Origin: Chryseobacterium gleum
GTDB taxonomy: Bacteria; Bacteroidota; Bacteroidia; Flavobacteriales_D; Sanyastnellaceae
Length of the DNA stretch: 11,966 nt
Assembly (NCBI GenBank): GCA_945897395.1
Contig: CAMDFE010000021.1
Span: forward strand, 1 to 11,966
Reading direction: 5' to 3'
Below are positions 1-6,957 of the stretch, piece by piece (within the stretch, counting starts at the first letter, position 1; every line of letters begins with the position of its first letter). A program made the position numbers and the translations under genes. The notes under the pieces are model-generated. The model made no database searches. It saw only the letters and a program-made list of their open reading frames with translations, and was not told the origin of the DNA.

Positions 1-679
1 TTATTTCCTTTTCAACAACCTCTGGCTTCTCAACCACAGACTCAGTAGTTGGCTCTGGTTTTACCACGGGAGCTGCAACTTTCGGTTCTTCCTTCTTACC
101 TTTTTTAGGTTCTTCCTTCTTAGGTTCAGCTGTTTTCTTTCCACGCTTTGGTTTCTCCAAAGCTGAAAGATCAATCATACCCACAACCTTAACTTCATTG
201 GTCCGTTCTTCAGGCTGAGCTTCAGGCACTGCTTCTAATACTGATGCCTGAACTTCTACCTGAGCTTTCGTCTCTTCTTTCTTTACTGGTTTTTCAACCT
301 TCAGGGCAACTAACTCTTCTGCAGACTTAACCTTCGCCTTTGGTTTTTCAACCTCGGCTTCTGGTCGTTTGAATTTCGTCAAATCTATGTCCGACAATTC
401 TTCATTCTCTTCGTCTTTTCTCTTTTTATTGTCCGAGATACTCAACGACTCGCGAGATTCGCGCAATTTCGTTGCTGCGGCTTGAACAAACTCTTTCGCT
501 TTTTGGTCCGTAGAAAATTCAGCACTAAGCATATCGTATACTTCAGCCTCAATTTTCGCCATTGGATTATTATCCACTGCAACCCCTTTTTTCTTAAGGA
601 ATTCAATAATGGTATCCTTACTAACATTCAAGTTAGTAGCGGCCTTACCTAAGCGTTGTGGTCCTTTTGTTTCTGACAT
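1..679 (-). CDS. infB: Translation initiation factor IF-2, N-terminal part (3' end outside window)
   Basis: IF-2 is the GTPase that brings initiator tRNA to the 30S subunit and promotes 70S joining. Only about 226 N-terminal codons are in the window, and the frame is open to base 1. The protein begins MSETKGPQRLGKAATNLNVS, followed by a helical IF2_N-type module (residues about 8-55, including IIEFLKKKGVAVDNNP). A long low-complexity linker rich in Lys, Glu, Pro and Ala comes next, as is usual before the G domain, which would lie beyond the left edge. The start is the ATG at 677-679; a purine-rich stretch (GGAAAAG) sits just upstream. It is the third gene after rimP and nusA, the standard bacterial order, separated from nusA by 78 bp. 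The identification rests on the N-terminus plus gene order, because no GTPase motif is visible here. Confidence 0.93.
   Translation of the reverse strand, partial: MSETKGPQRLGKAATNLNVSKDTIIEFLKKKGVAVDNNPMAKIEAEVYDMLSAEFSTDQKAKEFVQAAATKLRESRESLSISDNKKRKDEENEELSDIDLTKFKRPEAEVEKPKAKVKSAEELVALKVEKPVKKEETKAQVEVQASVLEAVPEAQPEERTNEVKVVGMIDLSALEKPKRGKKTAEPKKEEPKKGKKEEPKVAAPVVKPEPTTESVVEKPEVVEKEI
84..122 (-). repeat. Short direct repeat inside the infB linker
   Basis: The 15-base unit GGTTCTTCCTTCTTA occurs at 84-98 and again at 108-122, a period of 24 bases (8 codons). On the coding strand it encodes a repeated KKEEP unit in the charged IF-2 linker. Such low-complexity repeats are common in this linker and can vary in copy number. 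It has no likely regulatory meaning. Confidence 0.7.
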
Positions 680-757
680 AAATCTTTTCCCGTTCCTTAT
701 AAAAACTATTTAACACATTGAAAATGTGCCCGAGCACTTTTTGAAAACCGAAACGAA
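680..757 (-). other. nusA-infB spacer with two overlapping small hairpins
   Basis: This 78-base gap lies inside the rimP-nusA-infB cluster. In the minus-strand RNA two small stems can form: GUGC-UCGG-GCAC (726-737) and CACAUU-UUC-AAUGUG (714-728). They share bases, so only one can form at a time. The stems are only 4 and 6 bp and neither is followed by a convincing U-tract. No TAnnTTTG-type promoter was seen, so infB is probably read from the rimP promoter. A regulatory role is possible but unproven. Confidence 0.25.
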
Positions 758-1993
758 TTATTCGAACTCAGATTTCAAAATACTCAACACCTCATCAATG
801 GTTTCTTCCTCTAAATCTGTACGCTTCACCAAATCTTCTTTAGGAATCTCGAGAACTGAACGAGCGGTATCGCAACCTATCGATTTCAATTCATCGATAA
901 TCCAGCTGTCGATTTCGTCAGAGAATTCTTCCAAATCCACATCGTCGATGTCAACATCAGTTTCACGATAAACATCTAATTCATATCCACACAATCTTCC
1001 TGCAAGACGAATGTTATGTCCACCTTTACCAATTGCCAAAGACACTTGATCAGGTTTCAAGAACACGTCTGCCTTCGCATTGTCCTTATCGATACTAATA
1101 CTTGAAATTTTCGCTGGTGCCAAAGCACGAGCAATCAACAAATTCTCATTTGTTGTGTAATGAATAACGTCGATGTTTTCGTTACGCAACTCACGAACAA
1201 TTCCGTGAATACGCGAACCCTTCATACCTACGCATGCACCTACGGGATCAATACGATCGTCGTAACTTTCAACGGCTACTTTCGCACGCTCACCTGGCTC
1301 ACGAACAATTTTCTTAATGGTAATTAATCCATCAAATACCTCTGGAACTTCTTGCTCGAACAACTTCTCTAAGAATTCTGGAGCTGTACGAGAAAGAATA
1401 ATTTGTGGGCTGTTGTTGCGTAAGTCTACACGATAAACAACCGCACGAATGGTATCTCCCTTTTTGTAGAAGTCAGAAGGAATCTGTTGATCCTTCGGCA
1501 TAATCAACTCATTGTTCTCGTCGTCGAGAACAAGAATCTCACGCTTCCATACTTGGTAAACTTCACCAGAGATAATTTCTCCAATACGCTCCTTGTATTT
1601 CTGATAGATATGATCTTTCTCGAGTTCTTGAATACGATTCTTCAATACTTGACCCATGGCCATAATATTTCTGCGACCGAAATCTTCGATTTTAATCTCT
1701 TCAATCAATTCTTCGCCAACCTCGAGATCGTCTACAATCTTCTGAGCCATGCTCACCTCGATTTCAGCAACTTCGTCATCAAGTTCTCCGTCTGGAACAA
1801 CTTGACGCGTGCGCCAAATCTCTAAGTCGCCACGTTCTGCGTTAATAATTATGTCAAAGCCATCTTCAGCACCCCAGCGCTTTACAATCATAGCTTTGAA
1901 CATTTCCGCCAAGATGTTTGTGATCGTCTCGCGGTCGATGTTTTTGAATTCTTTAAAGTCTGCAAAAGACTCTATTAGGTTTAGTCCTTTCAT
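758..1993 (-). CDS. nusA: Transcription termination/antitermination factor NusA
   Basis: NusA binds RNA polymerase and modulates pausing, intrinsic termination and antitermination, including on rRNA operons. The 411-residue protein shows the family's domains in order: an N-terminal polymerase-binding domain (about 1-125), an S1 domain (about 135-202), and two KH domains. KH1 contains GACVGMKGSRIHGIV at about 252-266; KH2 contains VSLAIGKGGHNIRLAGRL at about 317-334, with its GKGG loop. The C-terminus (about 345-411) is an acidic stretch and one helical segment resembling a helix-hairpin-helix (LKSIGCDTARSVLEIPKEDL). The two full acidic repeats of E. coli NusA (495 residues) are absent, which is normal in this phylum. 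It lies 10 bases after rimP and upstream of infB, so cotranscription is likely. The ATG at 1991-1993 gives the expected N-terminus. Confidence 0.98.
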   Translation of the reverse strand: MKGLNLIESFADFKEFKNIDRETITNILAEMFKAMIVKRWGAEDGFDIIINAERGDLEIWRTRQVVPDGELDDEVAEIEVSMAQKIVDDLEVGEELIEEIKIEDFGRRNIMAMGQVLKNRIQELEKDHIYQKYKERIGEIISGEVYQVWKREILVLDDENNELIMPKDQQIPSDFYKKGDTIRAVVYRVDLRNNSPQIILSRTAPEFLEKLFEQEVPEVFDGLITIKKIVREPGERAKVAVESYDDRIDPVGACVGMKGSRIHGIVRELRNENIDVIHYTTNENLLIARALAPAKISSISIDKDNAKADVFLKPDQVSLAIGKGGHNIRLAGRLCGYELDVYRETDVDIDDVDLEEFSDEIDSWIIDELKSIGCDTARSVLEIPKEDLVKRTDLEEETIDEVLSILKSEFE

Positions 1994-2003
1994 AGTGACA
2001 AGG

Positions 2004-2483
2004 TTAGTTAAAACGTATTACTACTTTGGTTTCTTTTATGTTATCAAATGCAAGGGTGACTGTTTTTTCCACCCATTCTTTTTTCTTTTTTCCGGGAAGC
2101 GCCTCTTTCTCTTGGTACTTCAATACAACTCCTGTCTCGTTTACTTCGGCCAAATCGCCTTCGTACTTCTCTCCTTCACCCACTTTCACTTTCACTGTTC
2201 TTCCAACATTCTTGAGATACTGTCGGTGAACCACCAGGGGCTTTCCAACACCAGGAGAAGAAACCTCCATCGAGAAATCCTCCTTCTCACGATCCAAAGA
2301 AGACTCCACATGCCTGCTTATCTTCTTGCAATCCTCCACATTCAACCCTGAATCTTTATCGAGTAGCACCTCAATGGCATTGCCTGGACGAACAGAGATA
2401 GAAACGATAAAGGCATCGGACAAGGTGTCCGTTTCGGCTATCTTGGCGTTCACCAATTTTTCTATTTCTGCAACTGTTATCAT
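2004..2483 (-). CDS. rimP: Ribosome maturation factor RimP
   Basis: RimP assists late assembly of the 30S subunit. The 159-residue protein has the two expected domains: an N-terminal alpha/beta domain (about 1-82) ending in the diagnostic EVSSPGVGKPL (73-83, family EVSSPGxxRPL), and an SH3/Sm-like C-terminal domain (about 85-158). The C-terminal domain carries a Lys-rich insertion (GKKKKEWVEK, 131-140), commonly seen in Bacteroidota members. It is the first gene of the rimP-nusA-infB cluster and has a well-formed promoter about 50 bases upstream. Only four bases (GTC preceded by A) separate the start codon from a T8 tract, so there is no Shine-Dalgarno sequence. Initiation probably relies on the A/U-rich leader, unless the upstream hairpin controls access. 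Confidence 0.96.
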   Translation of the reverse strand: MITVAEIEKLVNAKIAETDTLSDAFIVSISVRPGNAIEVLLDKDSGLNVEDCKKISRHVESSLDREKEDFSMEVSSPGVGKPLVVHRQYLKNVGRTVKVKVGEGEKYEGDLAEVNETGVVLKYQEKEALPGKKKKEWVEKTVTLAFDNIKETKVVIRFN

Positions 2484-2487
2484 GACT

Positions 2488-2512
2488 AAAAAAAAGAGGG
2501 GTTAAAACCCCT
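2488..2512 (-). terminator. Terminator-like hairpin plus T8 in the rimP leader (possible attenuator)
   Basis: Read on the minus strand, AGGGGTTTTAACCCCT (2512-2497) folds into a 6-bp GC-rich stem with a UUUA loop. It is followed by one C and eight T (2495-2488). This is the shape of an intrinsic terminator. It sits downstream of the rimP promoter and ends 4 bases before the rimP ATG, so it lies within the operon's own leader (about 45 nt). I infer premature termination or translational control of rimP-nusA-infB. The alternative is a terminator of an unseen upstream minus-strand transcript. On the plus strand no T-tract follows the stem, so it is not a plus-strand terminator. Confidence 0.55.
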
Positions 2513-2534
2513 TCTCTTGCTTTCAATTCAGTTG

Positions 2535-2567
2535 CAAATATAGGCATTTTTCAACAATAAACCCAAA
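2535..2567 (-). promoter_or_regulatory. Bacteroidota-type promoter for rimP-nusA-infB
   Basis: On the minus strand there is a TTTG -33 element (2567-2564), a 21-base spacer, and TATATTTG (2542-2535), a full match to the -7 consensus TAnnTTTG. Transcription would start near 2528-2530, giving a leader of about 45 bases that contains the hairpin just before rimP. This is the best promoter match in the window. Confidence 0.75.
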
Positions 2568-2605
2568 TATCTTATGCCTAGCGCTTTTTTCTGTTAGTAA
2601 GTTGA

Positions 2606-2638
2606 ATTGAGAGTAGCCGTTAATGCATTGTTTCTTTG
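2606..2638 (+). promoter_or_regulatory. Probable purD promoter
   Basis: An ATTG element (2606-2609), a 21-base spacer and TTTCTTTG (2631-2638, one mismatch to TAnnTTTG) precede purD. The expected start of transcription, near 2645, lies downstream of the in-frame ATG at 2623 but upstream of the ATG at 2653. This supports the shorter purD reading frame. Confidence 0.5.
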
Positions 2639-2652
2639 CAAAAACTCAGAGC

Positions 2653-3945
2653 ATGAATGTATTAATCTTAGGTTCCGGTGGTAGAGAGCACGCTTTCGCA
2701 TGGAAAATTTCACAAAGTTCACTTATACACGACATATTCATCGCCCCTGGAAATGCTGGCACCGCGGCTTTCGGAACCAACCTTTCCATTGACCCTTCAG
2801 ATTTCAAATCAATAAAAAAAGCCGTTATTGAACACGGAATTAAAATGGTTATCGTTGGCCCCGAAGATCCTTTGGTTAAAGGTATTGTCGAATTCTTCGA
2901 AAAAGACAAGGCACTTGTTGGAGTTGCGGTAATTGGTCCAAATTCAGTTGCTGCGCAATTGGAAGGAAGCAAAGACTTCGCGAAAAAGTTCATGGCAAAA
3001 CACGGTATTCCAACAGCGAAATACGGGTCGTTTACTCACGAAACTTTAAAAGAGGGGCAAGCCTACCTAGACACGCTTAAATCACCATACGTGCTAAAAG
3101 CCTCTGGACTTGCTGCGGGGAAAGGAGTTGTCATTCTCGAAGATCTAGCGCAAGCGAAAAAAGAATTGAAAGCTATGCTTTCCGATAAAAAATTCGGCGA
3201 AGCATCTAGCACTGTTGTTATTGAAGAGTTTTTAAAGGGAATTGAATGTTCTATATTCATCATGACAGACGGAAACAATTACAAAGTACTTCCTGAAGCC
3301 AAAGATTACAAGCGCATTGGTGAGGGTGATCTGGGTTTGAATACGGGCGGTATGGGTGCCGTTTCTCCTGTTCCATTTTGCACGCCAGAATTCATAGATA
3401 AAATTGAAGCACAAATTATTATTCCAACTGTGAAAGGATTAAAAGCCGACGGTATAGACTACCGCGGATTTATCTTTTTTGGAATTATTAAGGTTGGAAA
3501 CGAGCCCTACGTGATTGAATACAATTGCCGCATGGGTGATCCTGAAACAGAAGTTGTTATTCCTCGCATTAAAAGCGACTTGTTGCATTTGTTCGAAGGA
3601 ATAGCAACACAGACTCTCGGTGAATGCGATATTCATGTAGACCAACGTTATTGCACAACCACCATGCTCGTTTCTAAAGGATACCCAGAATCTTCAGAAA
3701 AAGGAAAAGAAATTTCAGCTCTAGAAGATGTTCGCGACAGCATCATATTTCACGCAGGTACAAAAAAGAGCGGAAATAAGATTGTAACCAACGGCGGACG
3801 AGTTTTGACCGCAACGGCATATGGTGTATCACTCCACGAAGCTATAGGAAAAAGCAACCAAGCCGCAGACACCATTTCCTTCTCTGGAAAATATTTCAGA
3901 AAAGACATTGGTAACGATCTGAAAAAACTGATTAAGGAAAAGTAA
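2653..3945 (+). CDS. purD: Phosphoribosylamine-glycine ligase (GAR synthetase)
   Basis: PurD is a cytosolic enzyme that joins phosphoribosylamine and glycine with ATP to give glycinamide ribonucleotide, the second step of de novo purine synthesis. The 430-residue protein has the typical monofunctional length and the ATP-grasp layout: the N-terminal loop NVLILGSGGREHA (2-14), GPNSVAAQLEGSKDFAKKFM (95-114), the nucleotide-binding KASGLAAGKGV (149-159), LNTGGMGAVSPV (229-240), and the metal-binding EYNCRMGDPETEVV (289-302). An in-frame ATG at 2623 would add ten residues (MHCFFAKTQS). I chose 2653 because the family starts at MNVLILGSGG and the likely promoter lies between the two codons. It is divergent from rimP, and its 3' end overlaps the convergent peptidase gene by 14 bp. 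No other pur gene is adjacent. Confidence 0.97.
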   Translation: MNVLILGSGGREHAFAWKISQSSLIHDIFIAPGNAGTAAFGTNLSIDPSDFKSIKKAVIEHGIKMVIVGPEDPLVKGIVEFFEKDKALVGVAVIGPNSVAAQLEGSKDFAKKFMAKHGIPTAKYGSFTHETLKEGQAYLDTLKSPYVLKASGLAAGKGVVILEDLAQAKKELKAMLSDKKFGEASSTVVIEEFLKGIECSIFIMTDGNNYKVLPEAKDYKRIGEGDLGLNTGGMGAVSPVPFCTPEFIDKIEAQIIIPTVKGLKADGIDYRGFIFFGIIKVGNEPYVIEYNCRMGDPETEVVIPRIKSDLLHLFEGIATQTLGECDIHVDQRYCTTTMLVSKGYPESSEKGKEISALEDVRDSIIFHAGTKKSGNKIVTNGGRVLTATAYGVSLHEAIGKSNQAADTISFSGKYFRKDIGNDLKKLIKEK

Positions 3946-4669
3946 GCGAAGAACAATTGGTAGAAATACCATTGACGAAAACACGAATCAATTCGATGTC
4001 TTTTGGAGTTGAGCCCCCAAGAAAATCGGCAAGCTTTTCATAATTGATTTGCTCATTGTACTGGTTTAGTATAACTGACGAAATTGGCATGTAGGAATAA
4101 TGCCACTTCTCTTCTGAATAACCTGTCCGTCCTGTACTTGCTTTGTTGTCATATGTCTGACAAAATCCAAATGACCCTGCATTTTTCTGAAGCCAATCGT
4201 ATTCCTTTTTTCCTTTGCCGCTTGCAAAATAACTAGGTTCCACAGAATTAATATCCAAGTCGGTACCCCAATGGTGACGTGATGTTCCCGGCATGGAGCT
4301 GTATTTCAAAATATCCAGGGCCGTCTCTTTATCGGTTTTGAAATTCGGTCGACGCGCATTCCACTTCTTTTCCCAAATAGCTTTTTGCATATTGAAATTT
4401 CTTCCTCCTGAAATGACTTTTAGAGTAATCCCTTCCTTCTGGGCAGCAGCAGCCATTTCTTCAAATGCCCAATTCACTTCAACCAACAAATAGCAGGATT
4501 TCGTTGAACGATTCACAGCAACTAAACTGAACCTTGAATCCTCTGCGAACTCTATTTTCCCTAAAAGAAAATTCTCACTCACTTGAACATACCAAGGAAA
4601 AAGCTGCGTGTACCCTTTCGCATGAGAAAGAATCACTAATATGAAAAGTAATAATCCCTTTTTAATCAT
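3932..4669 (-). CDS. Secreted M15 (VanY-like) D-alanyl-D-alanine carboxypeptidase family protein
   Basis: This is a predicted zinc D,D-peptidase acting on peptidoglycan stem peptides in the periplasm. The 245-residue protein starts with a signal peptide (MIKKGLLLFILVILSHAKG; cleavage near residues 19-21). The M15B signature is present: SRHHWGTDLDI at 130-140 gives ligands H132 and D139, and EEKWHYSY at 186-193 gives catalytic E187 and ligand H190. SGGRNFNMQKAIWEKKW (87-103) matches the substrate-side 'R..~Q..~w' region of VanY-type enzymes. All active-site residues I can place are conserved, so it is probably active. A TAnnTTTG box lies 5 bases before the ATG. Its 3' end overlaps purD tail to tail by 14 bp. 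Exact specificity (D,D- or L,D-) cannot be read from sequence, and there is no vancomycin-resistance cluster around it. Confidence 0.88.
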   Translation of the reverse strand: MIKKGLLLFILVILSHAKGYTQLFPWYVQVSENFLLGKIEFAEDSRFSLVAVNRSTKSCYLLVEVNWAFEEMAAAAQKEGITLKVISGGRNFNMQKAIWEKKWNARRPNFKTDKETALDILKYSSMPGTSRHHWGTDLDINSVEPSYFASGKGKKEYDWLQKNAGSFGFCQTYDNKASTGRTGYSEEKWHYSYMPISSVILNQYNEQINYEKLADFLGGSTPKDIELIRVFVNGISTNCSSLTFP

Positions 4670-4674
4670 AAGTC

Positions 4675-4706
4675 CAAAGTTAACTATTCAAAGAATGGAA
4701 TTCATA
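4675..4706 (-). promoter_or_regulatory. Promoter of the M15 peptidase gene
   Basis: Minus strand: TATG (4706-4703) as a weak -33 element, a 20-base spacer, and TAACTTTG (4682-4675), an exact TAnnTTTG match. Only GACTT separates the box from the ATG, so the transcript would have almost no leader. The -33 element overlaps the proposed nadC -7 box on the opposite strand. Confidence 0.55.
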
Positions 4707-4712
4707 ACTTCG
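4705..4712 (+). promoter_or_regulatory. Probable -7 box of nadC
   Basis: TAACTTCG matches TAnnTTTG with one mismatch and is followed by CAAC and then the nadC ATG, implying a nearly leaderless mRNA. No good -33 element is visible at the usual distance: GTTA at 4679-4682, spacer 22, is the best candidate and lies within the divergent peptidase -7 box. Confidence 0.4.
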
Positions 4713-4716
4713 CAAC

Positions 4717-5562
4717 ATGAACGCATTTGACTTTGACATATGGTTTGCTGAAGCTTTAAAAGAAGATATTGGTCCCGGTGATTTCACGACACTCGCTACT
4801 ATTCCAAGTGATGCTCTTGGCAAAGCACAACTTATTGTAAAAGACTATGGAGTTCTTGCCGGGGTTTCCATTGCAGAAAAAATCATTCACGCTTTCGACC
4901 CTGATTTAAAAGTGACAACCTTCATTCAAGATGGTGCAATTGTAAAGAAAGGAGACATTGCATTTTTTGTTGAAGGAAAAAGTCAAAGCATCACAACTAT
5001 TGAAAGACTCGTCTTAAATGTTATGCAACGCATGAGCGGTATCGCTACCGAGACACATAGACTCACGCAAATGATAGCCCATACAACCTGTAAGCTACTC
5101 GACACAAGAAAGACTACACCGAACTTTCGCTATTTCGAAAAAGAAGCAGTTCGTATTGGAGGTGGATACAATCACCGGTATGCTCTTTACGACATGATAT
5201 TGGTTAAAGACAATCACATCGATTTCGCTGGTGGCGTAAAACCAGCGCTAAGTAAAATTTCTGAATTTCTGAAGGAGCGAAATCTTTCTATTCAAGTTGA
5301 AGTTGAAACGCGAAATCTTGAAGAAGTTGACGAAGTAATTGAAACTGGTGTTGCATTTAGAATTATGCTCGACAATTTCACCCCGGAAAAACTACGTGAA
5401 GCTGTATTGCATATTCATGGAAGAGTCGAAACGGAAGCGAGCGGAGGAATTAATGAAAACACCTTGGTGAGCTACGCTGAAACTGGTGTAAACTACATTA
5501 GTATGGGCGCGCTAACACACCATGTGAAAAGTTTCGATTTAAGTTTGAAAGCAGTAAAATGA
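4717..5562 (+). CDS. nadC: Nicotinate-nucleotide pyrophosphorylase (carboxylating), quinolinate phosphoribosyltransferase
   Basis: NadC converts quinolinate and PRPP to nicotinate mononucleotide, CO2 and pyrophosphate, the entry of de novo synthesis into the NAD pathway. The 281-residue length is typical. Visible family motifs are EDIGPGDFTT (16-25), ERLVLNVMQRMSGIAT (96-111), LDTRKTTPNFR (128-138) with the substrate-binding Arg/Lys residues, EAVRIGGGYNHRYALYDM (143-160), VKDNHI (163-168), VEVETRNLEE (194-203), IMLDNF (216-221) and EASGGINENTL (240-250), followed by GVNYISMGALTH. The ATG at 4717 gives a normal N-terminus. nadA and nadB are not in this window. The stop codon overlaps the start of the following membrane-protein gene (ATGA), so the two are probably cotranscribed and translationally coupled. 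Confidence 0.97.
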   Translation: MNAFDFDIWFAEALKEDIGPGDFTTLATIPSDALGKAQLIVKDYGVLAGVSIAEKIIHAFDPDLKVTTFIQDGAIVKKGDIAFFVEGKSQSITTIERLVLNVMQRMSGIATETHRLTQMIAHTTCKLLDTRKTTPNFRYFEKEAVRIGGGYNHRYALYDMILVKDNHIDFAGGVKPALSKISEFLKERNLSIQVEVETRNLEEVDEVIETGVAFRIMLDNFTPEKLREAVLHIHGRVETEASGGINENTLVSYAETGVNYISMGALTHHVKSFDLSLKAVK

Positions 5563-6503
5563 GCAAGAAAAAATTCAAACGCTACGCCGCTTGGCTTTTT
5601 AAAGTTCGACACTTCCTCGAACGGTACCATCCTTATGGATTCGGCGGATTAAATCTTTGGGAAATCTTCTCGTTCCTTGTGATTGCCTTTTCAGATGTGC
5701 GCACCACCATGCGATCGGCGAGTATTTCATTCAGAATATTTCTAGCTTTTTTTCCAGCTATTATTACACTATTTACCTTAATACCTTTCATACCCATTGC
5801 CAATTTCCAAGGAGACGTTTTCCTCGGAATAAAAAGCATTCTGCCAGGAGATACCTTTCAGTTTATTGAAGGAACACTTTATGACTTAATCAACAAAAAA
5901 CAATCAACCTTACTTTCTATTGGCTTTATCTTAATGTTCTACTACGCCTCTGCTAGTATGAACGCAATAATGCAGGCCTTTCAAAGCAGCGAGCATTTAG
6001 AAGTTTCCGCTCATCCATTCATCGTCCGCATATTGAGCTTTATAATGATGCTCGTTCTTGGAATCATGTTTCTTCTCGCCATGGTTCTCACATCGCTCAG
6101 CGAAAGCACTTTTCTTACCATGCACGAAAAAGGAATCATCGGCGACAAGGGAATCATTCCCTTTTTAACTTTCGGACAATGGACGATTTCCATTTCATTT
6201 GTGTATTGCATCATTACTATATTGTACAACTCTGGAATAAACATGCGCATTCGTAAAAACTGGAAATTCTTGAACACAGGTAGTATTTTCACAACCGTTT
6301 TACTCATTGTAACATCCTTTGGTTTTAGTTACTTCCTCGAAAACTTCGCCCAATTCAACAAGCTTTACGGCTCACTTGGAACACTGATGATAATTCTAAT
6401 TTGGTTGAATTTGAACATGGTTATTCTTCTTGTTGGATTCGACTTGAATGCTCTCATTCGAAAAAAATTGCGAACAATAAGATTGTCTAAGCACAAAATT
6501 TAG
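5559..6503 (+). CDS. YihY/BrkB-family inner-membrane protein
   Basis: This is a 314-residue polytopic membrane protein of the YihY/UPF0761 family, older name BrkB; older annotations as ribonuclease BN are wrong for this family. Its molecular function is not established. About six hydrophobic segments are visible near residues 58-82, 116-138, 155-180, 204-225, 240-261 and 270-294. The family's C-terminal signature is present as NKLYGSLGTLMIILIWLNLN (267-286) followed by LLVGFDLNALI (290-300). The N-terminus (about 1-45) is basic and probably cytoplasmic. The ATG lies within the nadC stop region (4-base overlap), so expression is likely coupled to nadC. I know of no functional link between the two, so the pairing may simply reflect genome compaction. 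Confidence 0.9.
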   Translation: MSKKKFKRYAAWLFKVRHFLERYHPYGFGGLNLWEIFSFLVIAFSDVRTTMRSASISFRIFLAFFPAIITLFTLIPFIPIANFQGDVFLGIKSILPGDTFQFIEGTLYDLINKKQSTLLSIGFILMFYYASASMNAIMQAFQSSEHLEVSAHPFIVRILSFIMMLVLGIMFLLAMVLTSLSESTFLTMHEKGIIGDKGIIPFLTFGQWTISISFVYCIITILYNSGINMRIRKNWKFLNTGSIFTTVLLIVTSFGFSYFLENFAQFNKLYGSLGTLMIILIWLNLNMVILLVGFDLNALIRKKLRTIRLSKHKI

Positions 6504-6525
6504 TATTTTAATAAAAATATTTATT

Positions 6526-6957
6526 ATGAAATCTACTTTCTTTTTAGCCTTAGCGCTTATTGCCTCTGTTTCGCTCTCTGCTCAGGGCGTAGTTGGTAAA
6601 TGGAAAACCATCGATGACAAAACTGGTCTAGTTAAAAGCATCGTTGAAATCCGAGAACAGAACGGTGAACTGTACGGAAAAATCATACAGCTCTTCCGTT
6701 CAGAATGGGCCAATCAAAATCCGAAATGCGTTGAATGCAAAGACGACAGAAAAGACCAACCTATGATAGGTATGGATGTCGTTCGCAACATGAAATGGAA
6801 CGGAAGTATGTTCAAAGATGGAACAATATGCGACCCAAACAACGGCGATATCTACCGCTGTGACATGTGGCTAAAAGCAGGCGACTCTAACAGATTAGAA
6901 CTTCGCGGATATTGGGGCTTTGTTTATCGCACCCAAACCTGGGAACGCGTTCAGTGA
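6526..6957 (+). CDS. Secreted DUF2147 protein
   Basis: This is a 143-residue protein of the DUF2147 family, whose function is unknown. A signal peptide is evident (MKSTFFLALALIASVSLSAQ, cleavage near residue 20). The mature part shows the family pattern: GVVGKWKTIDDKTG (21-34), SIVEIREQNGELYGKI (38-53), DPNNGDIYRCDMWLK (103-117) and a C-terminal LRGYWGFVYRTQTWERV (126-142). Four cysteines at 68, 71, 102 and 112 remain after cleavage. The CxxC at 68-71 may bind a metal or form disulfides, which is inference. The gene starts 22 bases after the yihY-like gene in a very A/T-rich spacer without a recognisable promoter. Its last codons overlap the GTG start of the hydrolase. The product is probably periplasmic or surface-associated. 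Confidence 0.85.
   Translation: MKSTFFLALALIASVSLSAQGVVGKWKTIDDKTGLVKSIVEIREQNGELYGKIIQLFRSEWANQNPKCVECKDDRKDQPMIGMDVVRNMKWNGSMFKDGTICDPNNGDIYRCDMWLKAGDSNRLELRGYWGFVYRTQTWERVQ

Noticed and set aside
726..742. Plus-strand GTGC-CCGA-GCAC followed by five T as a terminator
   Set aside because: The stem is only 4 bp and there is no plus-strand gene upstream to terminate.
726..971. Plus-strand ORF opposite the 3' end of nusA, and similar ORFs opposite rimP, purD, nadC and the polymerase
   Set aside because: They are antisense shadows of well-identified genes, with no family resemblance or promoter of their own.
2623..2652. Upstream in-frame ATG giving a longer purD (MHCFFAKTQS extension)
   Set aside because: The PurD family starts at MNVLILGSGG, and the likely promoter's start site falls downstream of this ATG.
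2484..2652. A tRNA gene upstream of rimP, as metY is in E. coli
   Set aside because: The 169-bp spacer contains promoters and one small hairpin but no cloverleaf or tRNA-like conserved bases.
6510..6525. AATAAA-AATA-TTTATT hairpin just before the DUF2147 start
   Set aside because: The stem contains only A-T pairs in a very A/T-rich spacer, so it is expected by chance and unstable.
6912..6953. TTG start giving a longer alpha/beta hydrolase
   Set aside because: It lies within DUF2147 coding sequence and adds residues outside the hydrolase fold; GTG at 6954 overlaps the stop in the usual coupled way.
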